DNA of 43,053 nucleotides, from assembly GCA_036274695.1 (NCBI GenBank), contig DASUFF010000106.1, forward strand, positions 1 to 43,053, in the 5' to 3' direction. This stretch comes from DASUFF01 sp036274695 (GTDB lineage Bacteria > UBA10199 > JACPAL01 > GCA-016699445). This document shows, in pieces, positions 16,611 through 23,860 of the stretch. Position numbers and translations under genes: made by a program. Numbering within the stretch: the first letter of the stretch is position 1; the number at the start of each line of letters is the position of its first letter. Under the pieces are notes generated by a model. That model did no database searches. It was given only the letters and a program-made list of their open reading frames with translations, and was not told where the DNA came from.

Positions 16611-18123
16611 GATTTTCGATACGACGTTAAGGGACGGAGAGCAGTCCCCCGGTTACAGCATGGACACGGGGGAGAAAATCCGCATGGCCCAACAGCTGGC
16701 CCGGCTGGGGGTCGACATCATCGAGGCGGGGTTTCCCATCGCGTCTCCGGGCGATTTTGCTGCGGTGCAGAAAATCGCTCGAGAGGTCGTGGGGCCCAGC
16801 ATCGCGGGCCTCTGCCGAGCTAACGCGGGCGACATCGACACCTGCTGGCAGGCCATCAAGGAAGCGCGCAAGCGCCGCATCCACACGTTCATCGCCACCT
16901 CCGATATCCATCTCAAGTACAAGCTGCGCAAGAGCCGCGAAGAGGTCCTGCAGGACGCCGTCGCCGCCGTGAAACGCGCGAAGGGCTATACGGACGACGT
17001 CGAGTTCTCCGCGGAAGACGCCACGCGGAGCGATCGGGACTATCTGGCCCAGGTCGTTCAAGCCGTGATCGAGGCGGGGGCGACGACGGTCAACATCCCG
17101 GACACGGTCGGTTACACGATCCCGTCGGAGTACGCCTCCTTGATCAGGCATTTGATGGAGAAGGTGCCCGACATCCGGAAGGCGACGGTCAGCGTCCATT
17201 GCCACAACGACTTGGGACTGGCGGTGGCCAACTCACTGGCGGCGGTGGAGAACGGCGCGCGGCAGGTGGAGTGCACGATCAACGGCATCGGCGAGCGGGC
17301 GGGCAACGCCTCCATGGAAGAGATCGTCATGGCGCTGAAGGTCCGCGAGAACCGGCTGGGCCTGCAGACCAACATCAACACGGAACAGATCTACCCGACG
17401 AGCAAGCTGCTGACGCACATCACCGGCATCTCCGTGCAGCCCAACAAGGCCATCGTCGGCGCCAACGCCTTCGCGCACGAGTCGGGCATCCATCAGGACG
17501 GGCTGCTCAAGAACGAGCTGACCTATTCGATCATGACGCCGGCCCAGATCGGGTTGACGGAGCACAAGTACATCCTGGGCAAGCATTCCGGGCGCCACGC
17601 CTTCAAGGCGCGGTTGAAGGGGATGGGTTTCGAGCTGTCCGAGACGGAACTGGAAGAGGCCTTCAAGCGTTTCAAAGATTTGGCGGACCGCAAAAAGGCG
17701 ATCTTCGAGGAGGACTTGGAGGCGATCGTCACCGGGTTGGTGCGGACGGTGCCGGAGACTTATGTGGTCAAGTCGGTGGAGGTCTCCTGCGGCACAAAGA
17801 GGAAGCCGAAGGCTTCGGTGGAGATCACCCGGATCGGAAAGAAACTCAAGGCAACCGAGACGGGCGCGGGTCCTGTGGATGCGGTCTTCAAGGCCTTAAA
17901 GAAACTCTCCAAATTCAAAGGCAACCTGGAGAAGTTCGTCGTCACCGCGGTGACCGGCGGCACCGATGCTCAGGGCGAGGTGATGGTGGAGCTGCAGCAG
18001 AACGGGCACACGGTGCGCGGGGTGGGGTCGCATACGGATATCATCGTGGCCTCGGCGAAGGCCTATGTGGCGGCCTTGAACCGGCTGGAGCACATCGAAA
18101 AAAAGGTGTCGGCGCAATTGTAG
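16591..18123 (+). CDS. leuA: 2-isopropylmalate synthase
   Basis: LeuA condenses acetyl-CoA with 2-oxoisovalerate, the first committed step to leucine. The 510-residue protein has the HMGL-like TIM barrel, with F-D-T-T-L-R-D-G-E-Q-S-P-G at the start and the metal-binding V-H-C-H-N-D-L-G-L-A near residue 205. It continues with the linker and the C-terminal regulatory domain (from about 390) where leucine binds. Full length indicates the feedback-inhibited form. The ATG lies 20 bp inside the end of pssA. The stop codon TAG is part of the palindrome at 18120-18146. Confidence 0.97.
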   Translation: MSETTVKIFDTTLRDGEQSPGYSMDTGEKIRMAQQLARLGVDIIEAGFPIASPGDFAAVQKIAREVVGPSIAGLCRANAGDIDTCWQAIKEARKRRIHTFIATSDIHLKYKLRKSREEVLQDAVAAVKRAKGYTDDVEFSAEDATRSDRDYLAQVVQAVIEAGATTVNIPDTVGYTIPSEYASLIRHLMEKVPDIRKATVSVHCHNDLGLAVANSLAAVENGARQVECTINGIGERAGNASMEEIVMALKVRENRLGLQTNINTEQIYPTSKLLTHITGISVQPNKAIVGANAFAHESGIHQDGLLKNELTYSIMTPAQIGLTEHKYILGKHSGRHAFKARLKGMGFELSETELEEAFKRFKDLADRKKAIFEEDLEAIVTGLVRTVPETYVVKSVEVSCGTKRKPKASVEITRIGKKLKATETGAGPVDAVFKALKKLSKFKGNLEKFVVTAVTGGTDAQGEVMVELQQNGHTVRGVGSHTDIIVASAKAYVAALNRLEHIEKKVSAQL

Positions 18124-18146
18124 GGGCGCGGTAACCGCGCCCCTAC
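18120..18146. repeat. GTAGGGGC-type palindrome, copy 1 (supplies leuA stop)
   Basis: This is a near-perfect 27-base inverted repeat: a 12-bp arm GTAGGGGCGCGG pairs with CCGCGCCCCTAC around a 3-base centre. The TAG of the left arm is the leuA stop codon. No T-run follows, so it is not a standard intrinsic terminator. The outer arms match those of the element at 23094-23121 although the cores differ, which points to one dispersed family. Confidence 0.85.
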
Positions 18147-18153
18147 ACGGATT

Positions 18154-18438
18154 ATGCCCAACTGCTACGCCTGCGGCGAGAGCCTGAAGATCGACGGCAT
18201 CGTGGGACGTCGGGACACCTGTCCCAAGTGTCGCCGCGACCTGCGCTGCTGCAAGAACTGCGAGTTCTACGACGCCAACTCCTACAATGAGTGCCGCGAG
18301 CCCGTGGCCGAGCGGGTGGTGGATAAGGAGGCGTCGAACTTCTGCAGCTTCTTCCGTATGGCGGAGGAGAGGCTGAAGGAAGCCTCGAAGGCGGACGATT
18401 CGAAACGGAAGTTGGAAGAATTGTTCAAGAAAAAGTAG
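18154..18438 (+). CDS. Small Cys-rich (zinc-ribbon-like) conserved protein of unknown function
   Basis: This 94-residue protein has two paired-cysteine knuckles (CYAC at residues 4-7 and CPKC at 24-27). They are followed by R-C-C-K-N-C-E-F-Y-D, the segment Y-N-E-C-R-E-P-x-A-E-R-V, and a last Cys in N-F-C-S-F-F. Ten cysteines make metal binding likely. A Lys/Glu-rich helical tail begins at about residue 68. From memory, similar short proteins with the YNECREP-type core recur in deltaproteobacteria without an assigned function. It sits between leuA and leuB, 9 bp before leuB, so it is probably co-transcribed with the leucine genes. No function is assigned. Confidence 0.85.
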   Translation: MPNCYACGESLKIDGIVGRRDTCPKCRRDLRCCKNCEFYDANSYNECREPVAERVVDKEASNFCSFFRMAEERLKEASKADDSKRKLEELFKKK

Positions 18439-18447
18439 GAGAAAAAC

Positions 18448-19563
18448 ATGGCAGCCAAAAAAGCAAAAATTCTGATTCTCGGCGGCGACGGCATCGGCCC
18501 GGAGGTCATGGACGAGTCCGTACGCGTCCTGGAAAAATCGCTCGAAGGCTCGGGCCTCAAGCTCGACTACGAGAAGGATTTGGCCGGCGGCTGTTCCATC
18601 GATCAGCACGGCATTCCTCTCGCCCCTGAAACGCTTAAGAAGGCCAAGAAGGCCGACGCGGTGCTCCTGGGGGCCGTCGGAGGCCCCAAGTGGGACGCGT
18701 TGCCCCACGAGAAGCGCCCGGAACAGGCCCTGTTGGGCCTCCGGTCGGGCCTTAAGCTCTTCGCCAACCTCCGTCCGGCCAAGATCCTGCCGGCCCTGGT
18801 GACGGCCTCCTCGCTCAAGGAGGACGTCGTGGGAGGCATCGACCTCCTGGTCGTCCGGGAACTGACGGGCGGCATATATTTTGGCAAACCGAGGGGGATT
18901 AAAGACCTCAAGTCCAAAGACCAAGGTCCAAAGTCCAAAAAGGGGTTCAATACCGAAGTTTACACGACGACGGAGATCGACCGTATCCTTCGTTCGGCCT
19001 TCGACGCCGCGCGTGTCCGCCGTAAGAAGGTGACTTCTGTGGACAAGGCCAATATTCTGGAGAGCTCGATCCTCTGGCGGGAGACGGCGACGGCCCTCGG
19101 CAAGGACTATCCCGACGTGACGCTGGAGCACATGTATGTGGACAACTGCGCCATGCAGCTGGTCCGCAACCCCAAGCAGTTCGACGTCATCGTCACGACG
19201 AACCTCTTTGGCGACATCCTTTCCGACGAGGCGGCGATGCTCACGGGTTCGATCGGTATGCTGCCTTCGGCCTCGCTGGGCGCGAAGAAAAACCGGCTGG
19301 GTTTCGCCCAAGGCATGTACGAGCCCGTCCACGGCAGCGCCCCGGACATCGCCGGGAAAGGGATTGCGAACCCTCTGGCGACTATTTTATCTTGCGCCCT
19401 CATGGTACGGTACTCCCTGGGACGCGACAACGTCGCCGTCCGCCTCGAAAAGGCGGTGGAGAAGGCCCTCGAGGACGGTTTTCGCTGCGGGGACATTTTC
19501 GAGGAAGGGAAGATCAAGGTCGGCACGAAAGAAATGGCCGAGAAAGTGATGGAGAGGCTGTGA
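18448..19563 (+). CDS. leuB: 3-isopropylmalate dehydrogenase
   Basis: LeuB oxidises and decarboxylates 3-isopropylmalate with NAD+ in leucine synthesis. The 371-residue protein has G-G-D-G-I-G-P-E-V at the start, R-E-L-T-G-G-I-Y-F-G near residue 135, and N-L-F-G-D-I-L-S-D-E-A-A at about 252 (metal site). G-S-A-P-D-I-A-G-K-G-I-A-N-P follows near residue 294. The loop between FGKPRG and FNTEVY is 16 residues, against about 10 in E. coli LeuB; it contains four tandem heptamer repeats (18910-18937) that encode a Lys-rich stretch. The Shine-Dalgarno is GGAG 10 bases upstream. Its TGA overlaps the GTG start of asd. Confidence 0.96.
   Translation: MAAKKAKILILGGDGIGPEVMDESVRVLEKSLEGSGLKLDYEKDLAGGCSIDQHGIPLAPETLKKAKKADAVLLGAVGGPKWDALPHEKRPEQALLGLRSGLKLFANLRPAKILPALVTASSLKEDVVGGIDLLVVRELTGGIYFGKPRGIKDLKSKDQGPKSKKGFNTEVYTTTEIDRILRSAFDAARVRRKKVTSVDKANILESSILWRETATALGKDYPDVTLEHMYVDNCAMQLVRNPKQFDVIVTTNLFGDILSDEAAMLTGSIGMLPSASLGAKKNRLGFAQGMYEPVHGSAPDIAGKGIANPLATILSCALMVRYSLGRDNVAVRLEKAVEKALEDGFRCGDIFEEGKIKVGTKEMAEKVMERL
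18910..18937 (+). repeat. Four tandem heptamers (AAGTCCA-like) inside leuB
   Basis: Four 7-base units follow one another: AAGTCCA, AAGACCA, AGGTCCA, AAGTCCA. They sit in the variable loop of leuB and are translated as part of KDLKSKDQGPKSKK. The unit length is not a multiple of three, so unit gain or loss would often shift the leuB frame. Confidence 0.8.
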
Positions 19564-20576
19564 AGAAGGAAAAGTACAATCTGGCGATTTTGGGCGCGAC
19601 CGGTGTGGTCGGGCGCGAGATGATCGAAATTCTGGCGGAGCGCAAGTTCCCCATCGGGGAGTTGCGCCTTTTCGCCTCCGAGAAATCGGTCGGCGAGGAG
19701 ATCGAATGGCAGGGCAAGCCGGTCAAGGTGCGCCTGGCCAACGAATCCGCCTTCGCCGGCCTGGACCTCGTCATGGGCGACACGCCGACGGCCGTCTCGA
19801 AGGATTTGATCCCCAAGGCCGTGAAGCAGGGGGCGGTGGCGGTGGACTGCTCCAGCGCCTTCCGCATGGATCCGGAAGTCCCCCTCGTCGTTCCGGAGGT
19901 GAACGCCGACGCCATCGCGCGGCATAAGGGCATCATCGCCGGAGCCAATTGCTCGGCGATCCCGGTGGCCGTGGCGCTCAAGCCCATCCACGAAAAGTTC
20001 GGCATCAAGCGCGTCGTTCTATCGACCTATCAATCCGCCTCCGGGGCGGGGAAGGGCGGCACCGACGAGCTGGCGGAGCAGACCAAGGCGCTTTTTACGC
20101 AGAAGGACCCGGTCATGAAAGTTTTTCCGTACCGGCTGGCCTTCAACGTGATCCCGCAGATCGATTCCTTCCTGCCGGGCGGCGACACCAAGGAAGAGGC
20201 GAAGATCGTTGAGGAACTGAAGAAAATGATCGACGCCCCGGAGATGGGAGTGACCGTCACCGCGGTGCGCGTGCCCGTCTTCGTCGGCCATTCGGCGGCC
20301 GTCAACATCGAGACGGTGAAGAAGGCCTCGGCGGCCCAGGTGCGGGAGCTCTTGAAGGCGGTCCCGAACGTCGTCATCAAGGACGATCCGGGCAAAAAGG
20401 AATATCCGCTGCCCATCGAGGCGGCGGGGCGGGACGAGGTATACATCGGGCGCATCCGCGAGGACGCATCGATTCCCAACGGTATCAATCTCTGGGTGGC
20501 CGCGGACAATTTAAGGAAGGGCGCCGCCCTCAACGCCATTCAAATCGCCGAGATCCTCATTGAAAAATATATGTAG
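19560..20576 (+). CDS. asd: Aspartate-semialdehyde dehydrogenase
   Basis: Asd reduces aspartyl phosphate to aspartate semialdehyde for lysine, diaminopimelate, methionine and threonine synthesis. From a GTG at 19560 that overlaps the leuB stop (GTGA), the protein is 338 residues. It has L-G-A-T-G-V-V-G-R-E-M (NADP site), the catalytic Cys131 in G-A-N-C-S-A-I-P, and the S-G-A-G-K-G-G-T-D-E-L segment. The open frame runs further upstream, but only inside leuB. The last 17 bp overlap the following gene. Confidence 0.96.
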   Translation: MKKEKYNLAILGATGVVGREMIEILAERKFPIGELRLFASEKSVGEEIEWQGKPVKVRLANESAFAGLDLVMGDTPTAVSKDLIPKAVKQGAVAVDCSSAFRMDPEVPLVVPEVNADAIARHKGIIAGANCSAIPVAVALKPIHEKFGIKRVVLSTYQSASGAGKGGTDELAEQTKALFTQKDPVMKVFPYRLAFNVIPQIDSFLPGGDTKEEAKIVEELKKMIDAPEMGVTVTAVRVPVFVGHSAAVNIETVKKASAAQVRELLKAVPNVVIKDDPGKKEYPLPIEAAGRDEVYIGRIREDASIPNGINLWVAADNLRKGAALNAIQIAEILIEKYM

Positions 20577-23094
20577 GCTCCTGTCTTCCCTCGTCCTCCT
20601 CCTTTCCGCCGGCACGCTGTTCGCGTTTCCGGATCAGGAAAAGGCGACTTTGAGCGTCGCCAGCTCCCAGGCGACCTCTTTCATCGCCCAGAACGACCGG
20701 TTTCTCTTTCTGGGGTTCGCGTCGAACGTCTTGAGGCTGGACACTCAGACCTTCGCGCTGTCGGCCGATCAGATACCCATCCTGTCGGGCGAAGCCGACG
20801 TCGACGGCGACGCGGACCTGGGGGGCAACGTTCAGGGCCTGTCGATCAGCGGGAACGTCCTGTTCATCACACAAAGCGACGGAGACTTGGTCCGCATCGA
20901 CTTGAACGACGTCGCCAAAGAGGATCCTCCCGTCGACCGTATTTCGGACGGGGCCCTGGGGCCCATCGCGGCCGACACGGACATCCAGGCATCGGACGAT
21001 CAGGTCTACATCCTAAGCCCGTCGACCAATTCGGTTATCGTCTTCGACATCAGCGAAAAGACGTCCATCTCCATTCCCTTGGTGGACGGATTCGGTTCTC
21101 CCGTCTTGCCCGAAGCCATCGTCTTCGTCCCGGTGACAGGCTCTCCCGACAAGGTCTACGTCACCAGCGACCGCGGCCTGGTCTTCCGGATCGACGAGGG
21201 AGGCACGAGCGTCGCGGCGACCATCAATCTCACGCCGGTCGACACGAACAAGGACCTGAAGGCCATCGCCGCGGGACCCGACGGCGATTTCGTCTTCGTC
21301 GTGGACTCCACCAACAGCGTCGTCCACGTCATCGACACGTCGACGGACACGGAGGCGGACACGGATTCGATTGCGTCCGACGTCAATCCCATCGAGCTGG
21401 CACAGAATTCCAATCTGTCCAGCATCGTTGTTACGAACGTCAGCCGCCCGGACGATATTTACGGCTATGTGGCGGGCATTTCCGGCCTGTCCGTGATCGA
21501 CTTCAACCTGACGCTCGGCGGGCTGACGCTCACCACCGTCATCGATTTCAACGACACGGGCGGTTCCGATGACGAGGAGGATCCGCTGACGCTCACTTCG
21601 GCGCCCGTCACTCTGGTCGCTTCCAGCGTGAGCGACGGCTACGTCTATTCCTCGAACAGCAACGCCTCGCTTTCCGTCATTACGGACAAGCCCTTCGTCA
21701 ATATCACCGGGACGTCGACCGACGGCAGCTCCCTCACCACGGGAGATTCCTTCAACATCACGTTCCAGACGGACGTGACGGGGACCTTCCGCGTTGTCGT
21801 GGGCGGAGACAGCTCCGGAAACGGGACAGAGGTAGGTTCGGGCAGCGTCACGACCGCCTTCGCCGACGTCACCACGCCCGACATCGCCTTCGATGCGAGC
21901 CTTTTCTCCGAAGGGGACAACCGCGTCTTCGTCTTCGTGACGGATGCGGACGGGCTCGAGGGGCGGGACGCCACCGACGTCAACGTGAATTCCCCTCCGC
22001 CGGGCATCGAGGTCCTCAGCACCGATTTCGGGGATCAAAAGATCTTCATCACGTTCTCGCGGCTGACGGCCAACGACATCGATCATTACAACCTGTATAT
22101 CGACACCAGCGAGGCTGCGGTCGCCGTGAAGTCCGATGTGGCGGGTATTCTGACCCAGCCGGGTTCCGGCGATACGGTCAAGGCCAAGATCGTGGGGTTG
22201 GACAACGGAGTGACGTACTTCGTGGGACTCGAGGCGGTCGACACCTCCGGCAACGTCGGCTCCCGTACGACGACGTTCCCCGACGGGAGTCCCATCAGCG
22301 AGACGCCGGAGCAGACGGTCGGGTTGGCCGAGGCGGTGGGGGAGAGCGGCTGCGGACTGGTAAGGAAGGAAGGACGATTTGATGGCCGGGGGATGTCGGT
22401 TGTGGGGGGATGCTGCCTCTTGATTCTCGCCGTTTTCCGGAGGCGGAAGCCCCTTTTTAAAAAAATTGGATTGTTCCTTCTTCTATCGGCCTTCGCCCAT
22501 CAACCATCAACGCTCTCCGCCGAGGAATATACGCCGCAGTGGTTTTCCCTCGAGTTCAAGGGAGGGGTTTGGTTTCCCATGAATTCGACGACCAAGAGTT
22601 CCTTGGGCACTCTGGCACCCACGGGATCGATCGAGTTCGGTTTCCTGTATCATGGGCGGTACGGCGCCGAGATCGCCGTGGGCGTCGTTTCCGACAGCGG
22701 CACGGCCTTCGGGGCGACGTCCGGGAATCCCTCGGGGGACCGCTTCGACCTCCTGTTGGTGCCCGTCAGCAACAGCTTCGCCTTTCGGGCGGATTTTAAG
22801 GAAGACCAGTTGCTGGTGCCTTACGTGAAGGCGGGGCCCGATTACGTCTTTTTTCACGAAAGCCTGAACGGAAAGAGCACCAACGGCGTCAAGTTCGGGC
22901 TTCATGGTGCGGCGGGTCTTCAAATCCTCCTGGACGGAATCGATCCCCTGTCCAACTTCATGGAGAGGGAGATCGGCGTCAACGACGTCTACTTTACCGT
23001 CGAAGGGCGCTACGCATGGATCAACAACTTCGGGGGCGGCGGGCTGGACCTCTCGAACTTGACCGCCACAGGCGGGTTTCTATTCGAGTTCTAG
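20560..23094 (+). CDS. Secreted beta-propeller/FN3-like protein joined to an outer-membrane beta-barrel-like protein
   Basis: The 844-residue frame starts at a TTG inside asd and has a signal peptide (MKNICRLLSSLVLLLSAG). Residues about 30-370 carry repeated short beta motifs (VYVTSDRG, DFVFVVDSTNSVVHVIDT) typical of a beta-propeller. A region at 478-585 resembles fibronectin type III. From Cys598 the sequence reads S-G-C-G, then a hydrophobic segment (about 612-629, with Cys618-Cys619) and R-R-R-K, like a MYXO-CTERM sorting signal that would normally end a protein. It is followed at once by KKIGLFLLLSAFAHQPSTLSA, a second signal-peptide-like stretch. A roughly 190-residue beta-rich domain ending in F-L-F-E-F, an outer-membrane-barrel ending, completes the frame. 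Two proteins fused, or split by a frameshift at T5A7 (22454-22465), both fit. Function unknown. Confidence 0.75.
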   Translation: MKNICRLLSSLVLLLSAGTLFAFPDQEKATLSVASSQATSFIAQNDRFLFLGFASNVLRLDTQTFALSADQIPILSGEADVDGDADLGGNVQGLSISGNVLFITQSDGDLVRIDLNDVAKEDPPVDRISDGALGPIAADTDIQASDDQVYILSPSTNSVIVFDISEKTSISIPLVDGFGSPVLPEAIVFVPVTGSPDKVYVTSDRGLVFRIDEGGTSVAATINLTPVDTNKDLKAIAAGPDGDFVFVVDSTNSVVHVIDTSTDTEADTDSIASDVNPIELAQNSNLSSIVVTNVSRPDDIYGYVAGISGLSVIDFNLTLGGLTLTTVIDFNDTGGSDDEEDPLTLTSAPVTLVASSVSDGYVYSSNSNASLSVITDKPFVNITGTSTDGSSLTTGDSFNITFQTDVTGTFRVVVGGDSSGNGTEVGSGSVTTAFADVTTPDIAFDASLFSEGDNRVFVFVTDADGLEGRDATDVNVNSPPPGIEVLSTDFGDQKIFITFSRLTANDIDHYNLYIDTSEAAVAVKSDVAGILTQPGSGDTVKAKIVGLDNGVTYFVGLEAVDTSGNVGSRTTTFPDGSPISETPEQTVGLAEAVGESGCGLVRKEGRFDGRGMSVVGGCCLLILAVFRRRKPLFKKIGLFLLLSAFAHQPSTLSAEEYTPQWFSLEFKGGVWFPMNSTTKSSLGTLAPTGSIEFGFLYHGRYGAEIAVGVVSDSGTAFGATSGNPSGDRFDLLLVPVSNSFAFRADFKEDQLLVPYVKAGPDYVFFHESLNGKSTNGVKFGLHGAAGLQILLDGIDPLSNFMEREIGVNDVYFTVEGRYAWINNFGGGGLDLSNLTATGGFLFEF

Positions 23095-23121
23095 TAGGGG
23101 CAATTCATGAATTGCCCTTAC
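23094..23121. repeat. GTAGGGGC-type palindrome, copy 2 (supplies truA RBS and start)
   Basis: This is a 28-base inverted repeat, palindromic end to end with one G-T pair. Its outer bases GTAGGGGC and GCCCTTAC match the element at 18120-18146. It starts at the last base of the stop codon of the upstream gene and contains AGGGG, a 6-base spacer and the truA ATG at 23107 in its centre. An in-frame TAG within it rules out an earlier truA start. Confidence 0.85.
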
Positions 23122-23853
23122 CGCACCATTAAATTAACCCTCGAATACGACGGCACCTGTTTCTCCGGATGGCAGATCCAACCCCGCAAGGGTACCGTTC
23201 AGCAGACCGTTCAGGACATTCTTCAAAAGGTGACGCAAGAAAACGTAAAGCTCGTGGGGGCCTCGCGGACGGACACGGGCGTGCACGCGTTGGGGCAGGT
23301 CGCGCATTTCCGCACCAAGTCGCGCATGCCGGTGGACAAGCTCTTCATCGCCTTGAACGGGCTCCTTCCGCCGCAGATCTCCGTGAAGGCGGTGGCGGAG
23401 GCGGATCCGGATTTTCACGCCATCCGGAGCGCCAAGAGGAAGACCTATCGGTACGTCATCCGCAACGTGAAGGCGCGCTCGGCCCTGCAGAGGCTCAGGG
23501 CCTGGCACGTGTGGGATCCGCTCGATCTGGCGTCGATGAGGCGGGCGGGGCGGTCGTTGGTGGGGAAGCGCGACTTCTCCGCGTTTCGCGGGACTCAAAG
23601 CGACACGAAAACGTCCGTTCGGCGCGTGTTCAGTGTCGGAATCCGCAGGTCGGCGGACGACGTCGTGATCGAGATCGCGGGGGACGGTTTTCTCAAATAT
23701 ATGGTGCGGAACATCGTGGGGACGCTGGTGAACGTGGGGAAGGGGAAGTTGACCCCCGCGGGTTTCCGCGAGATCGTCGCCTCCCGGGATAGAAAAAAGG
23801 CCGGGGCGACGGCCCCGGCCTTTGGTTTGTATCTGGTTGAAGTCTTCTATTAG
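23107..23853 (+). CDS. truA: tRNA pseudouridine synthase A (positions 38-40)
   Basis: TruA isomerises uridines 38-40 in the anticodon stem of tRNAs. The 248-residue protein has the family opening IKLTLEYDGTCFSGWQIQP, and the catalytic Asp56 lies in S-R-T-D-T-G-V-H-A-L-G-Q-V. K-R-K-T-Y-R-Y-V-I and the C-terminal F-L-K-Y-M-V-R-N-I-V-G-T are also present. The first five residues (MNCPY) are encoded by the palindrome at 23094-23121; no other ATG, GTG or TTG start fits. Bases 23796-23823 of its coding 3' end form a strong GC hairpin that acts as a terminator on the other strand. It ends 7 bp before the convergent RTX gene. Confidence 0.96.
   Translation: MNCPYRTIKLTLEYDGTCFSGWQIQPRKGTVQQTVQDILQKVTQENVKLVGASRTDTGVHALGQVAHFRTKSRMPVDKLFIALNGLLPPQISVKAVAEADPDFHAIRSAKRKTYRYVIRNVKARSALQRLRAWHVWDPLDLASMRRAGRSLVGKRDFSAFRGTQSDTKTSVRRVFSVGIRRSADDVVIEIAGDGFLKYMVRNIVGTLVNVGKGKLTPAGFREIVASRDRKKAGATAPAFGLYLVEVFY
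23790..23823 (-). terminator. Rho-independent terminator of the RTX gene, embedded in truA
   Basis: Read on the minus strand, a 12-bp stem (AAAGGCCGGGGC pairing with GCCCCGGCCTTT, loop of 4) is followed by a run of six T, including the stem's last three. It begins about 38 bases after the stop codon of the minus-strand gene at 23861. On the plus strand the hairpin is followed only by TTTGGTTTG and lies before the truA stop, so termination in that direction would be harmful and is less likely. Confidence 0.85.
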
Positions 23854-23860
23854 TTCTTTT

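Noticed and set aside
18120..18146. Palindrome after leuA as a Rho-independent terminator
   Set aside because: No T-run on either side, and genes on both sides are closely packed in the same direction; a repeat element explains it better.
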